Below, one piece after another: positions 1 to 4,964 of a stretch of DNA of 5,758 nt (the first letter of the stretch is position 1; each line of letters begins with the position of its first letter). The stretch lies in assembly GCA_003643975.1 (NCBI GenBank), contig QNAR01000114.1, positions 1 to 5,758 of the forward strand, read 5' to 3'. Source of the DNA: Thermotogae bacterium. GTDB lineage: Bacteria; Thermotogota; Thermotogae; Petrotogales; Kosmotogaceae. The notes beneath the pieces were generated by a model. The model saw only the letters and a program-made list of their open reading frames with translations, did not search any database and was not told the origin of the DNA. The translations under genes and the position numbers were made by a program.

Positions 1-591
1 CTTTTGCAAGAAAGCGTACCTGAAAATTTGAAGATACTAAAAGCTTTACATGAAAAGGCTTTAACTGCTCTTGAGTTAAGTAGCAAGGCTCAATACGAAA
101 AGGAGGTTAAAAAGATGGCAAATGAAAAGATAGAACTTCCTGAGGTGAGGATTATAGAACTCAAACCCACGAAAGTTGCTTATTACAGGGTTGAAAGCGA
201 AAGTCCAGAATTAGATGCCTGGAAAGTTTTGCTTGACTGGGCTAAGGAAAAGGGATTGATCGAGCTACCTACAACCCGGTACTTCGGGTTCGATAACCCT
301 CCACCTTCACCGGGGAAATCGGTTTACGGATATGAAGTATGGATAACAATTCCTGAAGATTGCGAGCCTTCAGGTGAGGTTAAGCTGAAAAATTTCAGTG
401 GGGGGCTTTATGCGGTAACGAGTACATACCTTCCAGATATAGGAGAAAACTGGAAAAGGCTGGTCGAATGGGTTAAAACAAGTGAATATGAATTAGGAGC
501 ACATCAATGCCTTGAAGAGACTATTTCACCTCAAAAGATGCCGAATGAGCAGACACAGTTTGATCTTTATTGTCCCATAAGTGTAAAATAA
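1..591 (+). CDS. GyrI-like (AraC-type) effector-binding domain protein, 5' end not in window
   Basis: The frame is open from the first base and ends at TAA 589-591, so the gene may begin upstream. Counting from the TTG at base 4, residues 1-40 are charged and helical, like a linker or coiled coil. Residues 45-193 match the GyrI-like/AraC effector-binding fold: RYFGFDNPPPSPG (92-104), YGYEVWITIPED (108-119), FSGGLYAV (131-138), NWKRLVEWV (149-157), ELGAHQCLEE (163-172) and a C-terminal FDLYCPI (186-192). In known proteins this fold binds hydrophobic or cationic small molecules, either alone (SbmC/GyrI, about 157 aa) or behind a MerR- or AraC-type DNA-binding domain. No DNA-binding domain is visible here; it could lie upstream. 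An ATG at 115 with a strong ribosome binding site would give a 159-aa stand-alone domain. The ligand cannot be predicted. The domain assignment is confident; the true start is not. Confidence 0.85.
   Translation, partial: LLQESVPENLKILKALHEKALTALELSSKAQYEKEVKKMANEKIELPEVRIIELKPTKVAYYRVESESPELDAWKVLLDWAKEKGLIELPTTRYFGFDNPPPSPGKSVYGYEVWITIPEDCEPSGEVKLKNFSGGLYAVTSTYLPDIGENWKRLVEWVKTSEYELGAHQCLEETISPQKMPNEQTQFDLYCPISVK
100..106 (+). promoter_or_regulatory. internal Shine-Dalgarno AAGGAGG before in-frame ATG at 115
   Basis: AAGGAGG lies 8 bases before ATG 115-117, in frame with the GyrI-like gene and about 8 residues before its effector domain begins. It is either the true start site of a 159-aa stand-alone protein or an internal start that produces the free effector domain from a longer regulator gene. 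It could also be chance, because the bases encode a lysine/glutamate-rich linker (EKEVKK) that easily generates such a string. Confidence 0.5.
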
Positions 592-594
592 CAA

Positions 595-625
595 GTGGGG
601 AAGGTAATCTCCCCCTACATTTTCT
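595..625 (+). terminator. weak terminator-like hairpin after the GyrI-like gene
   Basis: Just after the stop codon, GGGGA (597-601) can pair with TCCCC (610-614) around an 8-base loop, followed by a broken T-rich stretch (TTTTCTT, 620-626). The stem is short and the T-tract poor. It may act as a partial terminator or attenuator ahead of the adenosyltransferase gene, or have no function. Confidence 0.3.
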
Positions 626-628
626 TAT

Positions 629-634
629 GGGAGG
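629..634 (+). promoter_or_regulatory. ribosome binding site of the cobalamin adenosyltransferase gene
   Basis: GGGAGG sits 7 bases before ATG 642. It fixes the original start of the gene upstream of the TGA interruption. Translation should therefore begin at the normal place and meet the TGA after ten codons. Confidence 0.75.
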
Positions 635-641
635 ATAAGAA

Positions 642-1157
642 ATGTCAAAAGGCTTTGTTCATGTGTATACATGAAACGGTAAGGGAAAAACCACTGCGGC
701 GCTGGGTTTGTCTTTGAGAGCAGTTTGCGCGGGGAAAAAGGTTTTCTTCGGGCAATTTGTAAAAGGCATGACTTACAGTGAACTGAAAGCTGTCGATTTT
801 CTTCCAAATTTCGTTATGGAACAGTTTGGAAGAGCCTCTTTTATCCACGGTGAACCCGATGAAGAAGATATAAAAGCTGCTAAGAAAGGCCTTGAAAAAC
901 TCAAAAAGGTCCTGACAGAAGGAAATTATGACCTTGTTGTGATGGACGAAGTGAACATAGCACTGTATTTCAAACTTCTTACTCCCTCTGAAGTCGTAGA
1001 AGCGGTTAATAATCGTGCGGAACATGTGGAAGTTGTTTTGACCGGCAGGTACGCTCCTGAGGAAATAATTGAACTCGCCGATCTCGTCACAGAAATGAAA
1101 GAAATCAAACATTATTACCAAAAGGGAATAAATGCACGGAAAGGAATTGAATTTTGA
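642..1157 (+). pseudogene. cobO: ATP:cob(I)alamin adenosyltransferase (CobO/BtuR family) with in-frame TGA in the P-loop
   Basis: CobO/BtuR enzymes transfer the adenosyl group of ATP to cob(I)alamin, making adenosylcobalamin in corrinoid synthesis or salvage in the cytoplasm. Starting at ATG 642, the frame reads MSKGFVHVYT, then TGA (672-674), then NGKGKTTAALGLSLRA, where the family has YTG(N/D)GKGKTTAALG. The stop thus replaces the first glycine of the Walker A loop, one base from GGA. Downstream the family signature is intact: QFVKG (about 39-43), the Walker B-like stretch YDLVVMDEVNIAL (about 96-108), NRAEHVEVVLTGR, ELADLVTEM and the usual C-terminus KGIEF. The total length, 171 codons plus the stop, is normal. 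Restarting at a later codon (TTG 708 is the nearest) would drop the ATP-binding loop. The options are a recent nonsense mutation, a sequencing error or stop-codon readthrough. The family call is near certain; the functional state is not. Confidence 0.88.
672..674 (+). other. in-frame TGA at a P-loop glycine position
   Basis: The eleventh codon of the adenosyltransferase frame is TGA, followed by A. The flanking codons encode VYT before it and NGKGKTT after it, leaving the stop exactly at the first glycine of the Walker A motif. A single G-to-T change from GGA explains it. No insertion or deletion is needed, because the reading frame continues unchanged on both sides. Confidence 0.9.
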
Positions 1158-1176
1158 TTTTTTTGGCATAGACTTG

Positions 1177-1191
1177 CTTGGTCAAACCAAG
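1177..1191 (+). repeat. perfect 6-bp inverted repeat at the start of the prepilin gene
   Basis: CTTGGT (1177-1182), loop CAA, ACCAAG (1186-1191) forms a perfect stem with a 3-base loop. It covers the possible TTG start (1178) and ends one base before the GTG start (1193) of the prepilin gene. In RNA it could hide the start region. As DNA it could be a small dyad operator. No T-tract follows, so it is not a terminator. Confidence 0.45.
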
Positions 1192-1963
1192 GGTGAGAAA
1201 AATACCGGAGAGAAAAGGGTTTTCATTGGTTGAATTGTTAATAGTTTTGGCTGTTATTGCAGTGTTGATTTCTATCTTGAGCATAACAGCTCTTAATACA
1301 ATCCGAAAGGCAAAGGCGGTTGCTGTCGCACAGAACCTGAAAACCCTTTCGACGGGTTTTGAAAATAAGGTTCTCATAGATTGTTCTCCACCAGAATCGA
1401 TTTATGAAATTGGAGAAAACGTCGTTGAAAATTACGGAGTAGCGTATGAAGTGAGCAATGGCATATGGCTTATGGTTACCTATTACACCGGCAAAGACGT
1501 GCATCTCAGTACTTTGGAAACAATACTTCCAGATATTTCAGAGAACTTCATTTCGTTGACCTCTCCAACAGTACTGTCAGGGAGTGCTCCATATTCTGAT
1601 AGTGAGGGAAACATATATTACAGCCACGTTATTGCGACATCTTATACTCCTTCTGAAGCAGATGTCATAATCACAAACATTGAATATGCCGCAAGTCCCG
1701 AAGTTGTTCATATAAAAAATCTTGGAGGTGTTTCTGCAAACCTCATCGGTTGGAAATTAAAAGACGAAGCAAATCACACATTCATATTTCCTGCAATTAC
1801 CATTGATTCAGGTGAAGAAATCAGAATATACTCAGGGCACGGAACAATGCCGGAAGGCGAAAATAACTTCAAATGGAGTGGAAGCTATATATGGAATAAC
1901 GACGGTGACACAGCTTATCTTTACGACTCCGCCGGTGCGACAGTGTGTGTTTATGCATATTGA
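1178..1963 (+). CDS. type IV prepilin-like protein with C-terminal lamin-tail domain (LTD)
   Basis: Residues 1-14 (from TTG 1178) form a basic leader ending ERKG; prepilin peptidase should cut between G14 and F15. The mature N-terminus FSLVELLIVLAVIAVL carries the conserved Glu at position 5 (E19) and continues as the class III hydrophobic helix to about residue 38, then an amphipathic helix. Residues 60-160 form a globular part I do not recognise. Residues 163-261 look like a lamin-tail domain: VIITNIEY, VVHIKNLGG, LIGWKLKD, FIFP (202-205), DSGEEIRIYSG (210-220) and YIWNNDGDTAYLYDSAG (237-253). The protein is probably exported and assembled into, or anchored like, a type IV pilus or pseudopilus. 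Its only two cysteines (69 and 257) could form a disulfide. The start is unsure: TTG 1178 and GTG 1193 (9-residue leader) both lack a good ribosome binding site. A weak promoter-like pair, TTGAAT (1147) and TAGACT (1169), lies upstream. The stop is TGA 1961-1963. Confidence 0.85.
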   Translation: MVKPRVRKIPERKGFSLVELLIVLAVIAVLISILSITALNTIRKAKAVAVAQNLKTLSTGFENKVLIDCSPPESIYEIGENVVENYGVAYEVSNGIWLMVTYYTGKDVHLSTLETILPDISENFISLTSPTVLSGSAPYSDSEGNIYYSHVIATSYTPSEADVIITNIEYAASPEVVHIKNLGGVSANLIGWKLKDEANHTFIFPAITIDSGEEIRIYSGHGTMPEGENNFKWSGSYIWNNDGDTAYLYDSAGATVCVYAY

Positions 1964-1970
1964 TCAATAT
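1957..1970. repeat. 14-bp perfect palindrome across the prepilin stop codon
   Basis: ATATTGATCAATAT is a perfect palindrome that contains the TGA stop of the prepilin gene and lies in the 15-base gap before the convergent phosphatase gene. There is no T-tract and no loop, so it is a poor terminator. It is AT-rich and may be chance. Confidence 0.35.
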
Positions 1971-1978
1971 ATGGAAAT

Positions 1979-2752
1979 CTATTTCATAGCTTCTGTTATA
2001 TTTTTTAAACTTTCGAAGACATAGTAAGGTGGGTTTTCAGTGACCATATCGGGTGTGGTTTCGCCCGAAAGCACCAAAACCGTATCCACAGCCGCTCTTA
2101 TCCCACACTCTATATCTGTGTAAAGCCTATCACCTATCATCACGACTTCTTCTTTTTTCGCATCGAAATCTCTTATGAGCATTTCCAAAATCTCTTTGTT
2201 TGGCTTTCCTATAACGTAATCCGGTTTTCGCCCTGTTGATGCTTCAACAAGGGCGATAAAGCTGCCGACATCCGGGATGGGCCCTTTTTCGGTTGGACAA
2301 TTTATATCCGGGTGGGAAGTTACATATGGCATCCCTTGCCTGACATAATCGCAAAATTTCTCTATTTTTTCATAAGTAAGTGTCTTATCATAAGTCATAA
2401 CAACAAGTTCAGGATCTTCATCAACGAGTTCTATACCGCTCCAGCGGAAGAGATTTTCCACGGAAGGGACTGCTAAAAGATATACTCTCTTTTCAGGGAA
2501 GTTTTCTTTCAAAAAGCGAATTGTAGCTTCAGCCGATGTGTAGATATCAAAGAGGTTTTCGGGCACGCCCAGCCGCACTAATTTATCCACGTATTCATCT
2601 TTTGTCGCCGAGGAATTGTTCGTAAGAAAAACGAGATCAGCTCCCATGTCATGAACTTTTTGAGCGAATTCAAGGCTCCCAGGAAGCAATTTATTTCCGA
2701 GGTAAAAAGTACCGTCAAGATCCAGAACAAAAAGCCTTTTATTTTCAAACAT
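1979..2752 (-). CDS. HAD-IIA family phosphatase (NagD/p-nitrophenylphosphatase-like)
   Basis: A 257-aa cytoplasmic phosphatase of the haloacid dehalogenase superfamily with a C2-type cap, the normal length for HAD-IIA. Motif I is VLDLDGTFYLG with nucleophile D11 and acid/base D13. Motif II is LTNNSS (43-48). The cap runs roughly from residue 75 to 180 and includes TSHPD, CPTE and PDVGSF (145-165), typical of this branch. Motif III is K183 in IGKPNK, and motif IV is MIGDRLYTD with D208 and D213 for Mg binding. Such enzymes dephosphorylate sugar phosphates, nucleotides, glycolate- or glycerol-phosphate; the physiological substrate cannot be read from sequence. The start ATG (2750-2752) has AAGGAG (2760-2765 on the minus strand) 7 bases upstream. 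The gene converges with the prepilin gene and diverges from the metallophosphoesterase gene. Confidence 0.93.
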   Translation of the reverse strand: MFENKRLFVLDLDGTFYLGNKLLPGSLEFAQKVHDMGADLVFLTNNSSATKDEYVDKLVRLGVPENLFDIYTSAEATIRFLKENFPEKRVYLLAVPSVENLFRWSGIELVDEDPELVVMTYDKTLTYEKIEKFCDYVRQGMPYVTSHPDINCPTEKGPIPDVGSFIALVEASTGRKPDYVIGKPNKEILEMLIRDFDAKKEEVVMIGDRLYTDIECGIRAAVDTVLVLSGETTPDMVTENPPYYVFESLKNITEAMK

Positions 2753-2783
2753 GCTCTCACTCCTTTTGCGCCTTTGAAAAGAG

Positions 2784-2813
2784 TATATAATATATTCAAA
2801 ATAGATGAGTCAA
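2784..2813 (-). promoter_or_regulatory. candidate sigma-70 promoter of the HAD phosphatase gene
   Basis: On the minus strand TTGACT (2808-2813) is followed after 18 bases by TATATA (2784-2789), giving a leader of about 25 bases before the start codon. TATACT (2782-2787) is a second -10 choice, but with a 20-base spacer. The -10 overlaps the TATAAT of the opposite strand, so transcription in the two directions may compete. Confidence 0.5.
2786..2791 (+). promoter_or_regulatory. candidate -10 element for the metallophosphoesterase gene
   Basis: A perfect TATAAT lies about 40 bases before the TTG start at 2830. No good -35 is found at the proper distance (CTTTTG at 2763-2768 is the best at 17 bases). 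A start near 2798 would give a leader of about 32 bases that includes the ribosome binding site. Confidence 0.45.
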
Positions 2814-2816
2814 AAT

Positions 2817-2822
2817 GGAGGT
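2817..2822 (+). promoter_or_regulatory. Shine-Dalgarno GGAGGT that sets the start at TTG 2830
   Basis: GGAGGT is followed by 7 bases and then TTG 2830. An upstream in-frame ATG (2815) overlaps this site and has no ribosome binding site of its own, since only AT-rich bases precede it. The TTG is therefore the better start and removes five residues (MEVVF) from the longest reading. Confidence 0.7.
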
Positions 2823-2829
2823 AGTTTTT

Positions 2830-3579
2830 TTGAAGGGCTTTTTGGGGAAAATTTCTATGTCGTTGCTCATCGTAATAGCCGTTCTGGCTTTCTACAGTTT
2901 CGTGCTTGAACCAGAATCTCTTACCGTTAAATATCTCAAACTTTCAAAGGATAAGGGCATAAGAGTGCTATTTTTCAGCGATCTGCACATGAGTAGATTT
3001 TATGGTTTTCATGAGCGTCTTATAAAGAAAATTAGAGAACTCAACCCAGATTACATCGTATTTGGTGGTGATGCGCTTAAACCGAACACCAATTTTGATG
3101 ATCTCGAAAGATTCTTCACATCTTTATCGGAAATAGCCCCTGTTTACGCAGTCGTGGGAAACTGGGACTTTGACAAACTTAGTAGGGTAAAAGCCGTATA
3201 TAGAAACTCTGGCGTGCATCTTCTTGATGGAGATACAGTAAAGTTGATAGGCGATACCGGGTGTATTAACCTCGTCGGTATGCCTTTGAGCCAAAAATAT
3301 ACCACCCCAGCCGATAAAGATATTCTGCTTGTGAGCCATTACCCTCATGCAGTAGCAAGGTATTATGGGCCTGATCCCATTATCTGTTTATCAGGACATA
3401 CCCACGGGGGACAATTTTACATACCCCTGGTCTCAAATATCATTTTAAAAAGCAAATACCCTATTCTCAAGGGAGAAGGGAAATTCGGAGCGTATAGGGT
3501 TTTTGTAACCAACGGTGTGGGTTCGTGGCTTCATCTTAGGTTCCTGGCTCCCCCACAACTTGTCGTTCTTGAATTTTAG
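2830..3579 (+). CDS. membrane-anchored calcineurin-like metallophosphoesterase (YkuE-like)
   Basis: A 249-aa protein starting at TTG 2830. An N-terminal hydrophobic segment (about residues 9-25) should anchor it in the membrane. The catalytic domain follows with the metal-binding motifs of the PF00149 fold: FSDLHMS (D51, H53), FGGDAL (D81), VGNWDFD (N111), LVSHYP (H170) and SGHTHGGQ (H190, H192). This spacing and the C-terminal TNGVGSWLHLRF resemble the YkuE/UDP-diacylglucosamine-hydrolase-like group of phosphoesterases, which act on phospholipid or nucleotide-sugar pyrophosphate bonds. The substrate here is unknown. The family's GNHD motif reads GNWD (W112), so the usual catalytic histidine is absent, although all metal ligands are present. 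The gene is divergent from the HAD phosphatase gene. It ends at TAG 3577-3579, three bases before the next promoter's -35, with no terminator between. Confidence 0.9.
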   Translation: MKGFLGKISMSLLIVIAVLAFYSFVLEPESLTVKYLKLSKDKGIRVLFFSDLHMSRFYGFHERLIKKIRELNPDYIVFGGDALKPNTNFDDLERFFTSLSEIAPVYAVVGNWDFDKLSRVKAVYRNSGVHLLDGDTVKLIGDTGCINLVGMPLSQKYTTPADKDILLVSHYPHAVARYYGPDPIICLSGHTHGGQFYIPLVSNIILKSKYPILKGEGKFGAYRVFVTNGVGSWLHLRFLAPPQLVVLEF

Positions 3580-3582
3580 TTA

Positions 3583-3611
3583 TTGACACCTCTTTTTGTC
3601 GGTGTTATAAT
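3583..3611 (+). promoter_or_regulatory. consensus sigma-70 promoter of the glutaredoxin gene
   Basis: TTGACA (3583-3588), a 17-base spacer and TATAAT (3606-3611) match the consensus at all 12 positions. TGT directly before the -10 gives an extended -10 as well. Transcription should start near base 3618. Such a strong promoter in front of a small redox gene suggests either high expression or tight control by a repressor. Confidence 0.9.
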
Positions 3612-3621
3612 ATCATCGATA

Positions 3622-3638
3622 ATACCCCCACGGGGTAT
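3622..3638 (+). promoter_or_regulatory. inverted repeat resembling a CsoR-family operator
   Basis: ATACCCC (3622-3628), CAC, GGGGTAT (3632-3638) is a perfect 7-bp dyad at about +5 to +21 from the predicted transcription start, just before the ribosome binding site. Known operators of CsoR/RcnR/CstR-type repressors have TACCC...GGGTA arms around a G/C-rich centre, and this sequence has that form. The position suits a repressor that blocks transcription. It could instead act as an RNA stem in the 5' leader; it has no T-tract, so it is not a terminator. No regulator gene of this family is in the window. Confidence 0.55.
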
Positions 3639-3652
3639 CAGGAGGTGAAACG

Positions 3653-3892
3653 ATGAATTTGAAAATAACCGTGTATTCCACGCCCTCATGCCCATGGTGC
3701 AGAAAAGTCAAACAGTATTTCAAATCCCTGGGAATACCTTTCAAAGACGTGGATGTAAGTAAAAACCCAAAAAAGGCTGAGGAGATGTACCGTAAAAGCG
3801 GTCAAATGGGTGTTCCTGTGGTCGTGATGGGTAACCAGGTTATAGTTGGTTTCGATAAAGCCAAAATTGATAGGATACTCGGAATTTCTTAA
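3653..3892 (+). CDS. glutaredoxin-like protein, YruB family
   Basis: A 79-aa thioredoxin-fold thiol-disulfide oxidoreductase of the small glutaredoxin/NrdH type. It opens with ITVYSTPSCPWC, which contains the redox pair C13-P-W-C16. It continues with GIPFKDVDVS, the cis-proline stretch SGQMGVPVV (P55) and a C-terminal VGFDKAKIDRILGI. SGQMGVPV and GFDK are typical of YruB-type glutaredoxins. Such proteins reduce disulfides using thioredoxin reductase or low-molecular-weight thiols; the partner here is unknown. ATG 3653 has the strong site AGGAGGTG (3640-3647) 5 bases upstream. The gene is monocistronic, with a consensus promoter and a CsoR-like dyad in front and an intrinsic terminator behind. 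The dyad suggests induction by a metal, persulfide or another thiol-reactive signal. Confidence 0.93.
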   Translation: MNLKITVYSTPSCPWCRKVKQYFKSLGIPFKDVDVSKNPKKAEEMYRKSGQMGVPVVVMGNQVIVGFDKAKIDRILGIS

Positions 3893-3920
3893 TGCTTTAA
3901 AAATGAATCATGAAGATTAA

Positions 3921-3953
3921 GGGACGGTTTATACCGTCCCTTTTTATTTTTTT
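3921..3953 (+). terminator. intrinsic terminator after the glutaredoxin gene
   Basis: GGGACGG (3921-3927) pairs perfectly with CCGTCCC (3934-3940) around TTTATA, followed by TTTTTATTTTTTT (3941-3953). It is a textbook Rho-independent terminator 28 bases after the stop codon, and it separates the glutaredoxin gene from galT. Confidence 0.95.
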
Positions 3954-3986
3954 ACCGGGATGGTATGCTTTTAATAGCACATGATG

Positions 3987-3992
3987 AAAGGA
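3987..3992 (+). promoter_or_regulatory. ribosome binding site that places the galT start at 4001
   Basis: AAAGGA lies 8 bases before ATG 4001. The earlier in-frame ATG (3965) has only a weak GGGAT-like site. Its extra 12 residues (MLLIAHDERNEH) do not look like GalT, whose N-terminus is normally M-x-E-L-R-x-(D/N)-P-(I/V)-T-G. Confidence 0.65.
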
Positions 3993-4000
3993 ATGAGCAT

Positions 4001-4948
4001 ATGAGAGAGCTGAGAAAAAACCCGATTACAGGGGAATGGGTGATAATTTCTTCTGCAAGAAGCGCAAGACCGGTTCTGCCTGAAAATGCGTGCCCCCTTT
4101 GCCCGGGGGTCTTGGAGCTTGAGGAAGATTACGATCTTGCCGTTTTTGACAACAGGTTTCCCGCGCTCAGCCTTGATGCTCCAGAGATAATCGAAGAGGA
4201 ATCTGTTGTTGAAAAAGGGAAAGCCATTGGTAAGTGTGAAGTCATTATGTATACTTCAAACCACAACCTTGCAGTCCCGGATATGCCAGTAAAACAGCTT
4301 GCCAAGTTAATTGAAGTATGGTGTGACAGGTACAGGGAACTTTCCAAGAACAGAGAATTAAAATACATCTATATTTTCGAGAACCGGGGCAGGGAAGTTG
4401 GTGCAACCCTCGACCACGCTCACGGGCAGCTTTATGCTTTTCCATACCTGCCGCCAAGAGTAGAAAGAAAAATTGAGCACACCAGGCAATATTATCTATC
4501 CAATGGTAATTGTTCGCTGTGTGATGTTTTGAAAGACCTTCCCAAAGCCAACATCATCAAAAGCGGGAAATATTTCGTAAGTCTTGTGCCACCATATGCC
4601 AGATTCCCTTATGAATGCCATATTTACCCCCTTCGTCATGTCTCATTCCTTACCGACCTGACCGCTGAAGAGAAGTGGGAATTAGCCGAGTTCATTCGTG
4701 ATATTGCAAAGCGCTATGACAGTTTTTTTGAAGAAAAGTTTCCTTATATGATGATGCTCTTCTCCGCGCCGTATAACACAAATGAGCTCTATGATGAATT
4801 TTTCCATTTCCACATTGAGTTTAATCCACCAAAACGTTCAAAAGACAAAATGAAATGGATGGCAAGTGTCGAAACTGGAAGTTGGAATTTCATAAATCCT
4901 GCATCGCCAGAGGAAGTAGCAAAGGAGCTTAGAGAAGCTTTGGATTAG
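4001..4948 (+). CDS. galT: galactose-1-phosphate uridylyltransferase
   Basis: GalT, the Leloir-pathway enzyme of the HIT superfamily, exchanges UMP between UDP-glucose and galactose-1-phosphate in the cytoplasm. From ATG 4001 it has 315 residues. The N-terminus MRELRKNPITGEWVII is typical. Zinc ligands appear as CPLC (C31, C34), YTSNHN (H88) and the first His of LDHAHGQ (H139). The middle His of the HxH motif, H141, is the nucleophile that is uridylylated. FENRGREVGATLDHAHGQ is the active-site signature. A second CxxC (C171, C174) and the C-terminal FHFHIEFNPP (H269, H271) match the second metal/structural region of the family. A possible longer form begins at ATG 3965. No galK or galE is in the window, so any gal operon must continue elsewhere. 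It is isolated by the upstream terminator and ends 16 bases from the convergent radical SAM gene. Confidence 0.96.
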   Translation: MRELRKNPITGEWVIISSARSARPVLPENACPLCPGVLELEEDYDLAVFDNRFPALSLDAPEIIEEESVVEKGKAIGKCEVIMYTSNHNLAVPDMPVKQLAKLIEVWCDRYRELSKNRELKYIYIFENRGREVGATLDHAHGQLYAFPYLPPRVERKIEHTRQYYLSNGNCSLCDVLKDLPKANIIKSGKYFVSLVPPYARFPYECHIYPLRHVSFLTDLTAEEKWELAEFIRDIAKRYDSFFEEKFPYMMMLFSAPYNTNELYDEFFHFHIEFNPPKRSKDKMKWMASVETGSWNFINPASPEEVAKELREALD

Positions 4949-4964
4949 GCTCTGAAAACGGAGG

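Noticed and set aside
672..674. UGA reassigned to glycine (as in SR1/Gracilibacteria) or to tryptophan
   Set aside because: The expected residue is glycine, so the idea is tempting. But the adenosyltransferase itself ends with TGA just after the family's normal C-terminus, the prepilin gene also ends with TGA, and no other gene in the window has an in-frame TGA.
672..710. Selenocysteine insertion at the TGA
   Set aside because: The family has glycine here, not cysteine, and the only stem downstream (around 691-705) is short and bulged, unlike a bacterial SECIS element.
708..1157. Shorter adenosyltransferase starting at TTG 708 as the real gene
   Set aside because: It has no ribosome binding site and would lack the whole ATP-binding loop, while the family-like sequence and a good SD extend upstream to 642.
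645..1169. Long minus-strand open frame opposite the adenosyltransferase gene
   Set aside because: Its translation resembles no known family, it has no convincing start site, and the plus strand clearly encodes CobO. It is a shadow frame.
1957..1970. ATATTGATCAATAT palindrome as a bidirectional terminator between the convergent genes
   Set aside because: It has no loop and no T-tract on either side, so it would not form a stable RNA terminator.
3951..3975. Promoter for galT (TTTACC with TATGCT or TTTAAT)
   Set aside because: Matches to the consensus are poor and spacing is wrong for each pairing; there is not enough support to list it.
4949..4964. Terminator between galT and the convergent radical SAM gene
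   Set aside because: The 16-base gap contains no inverted repeat or T-run; termination must lie inside the neighbouring gene or depend on Rho.
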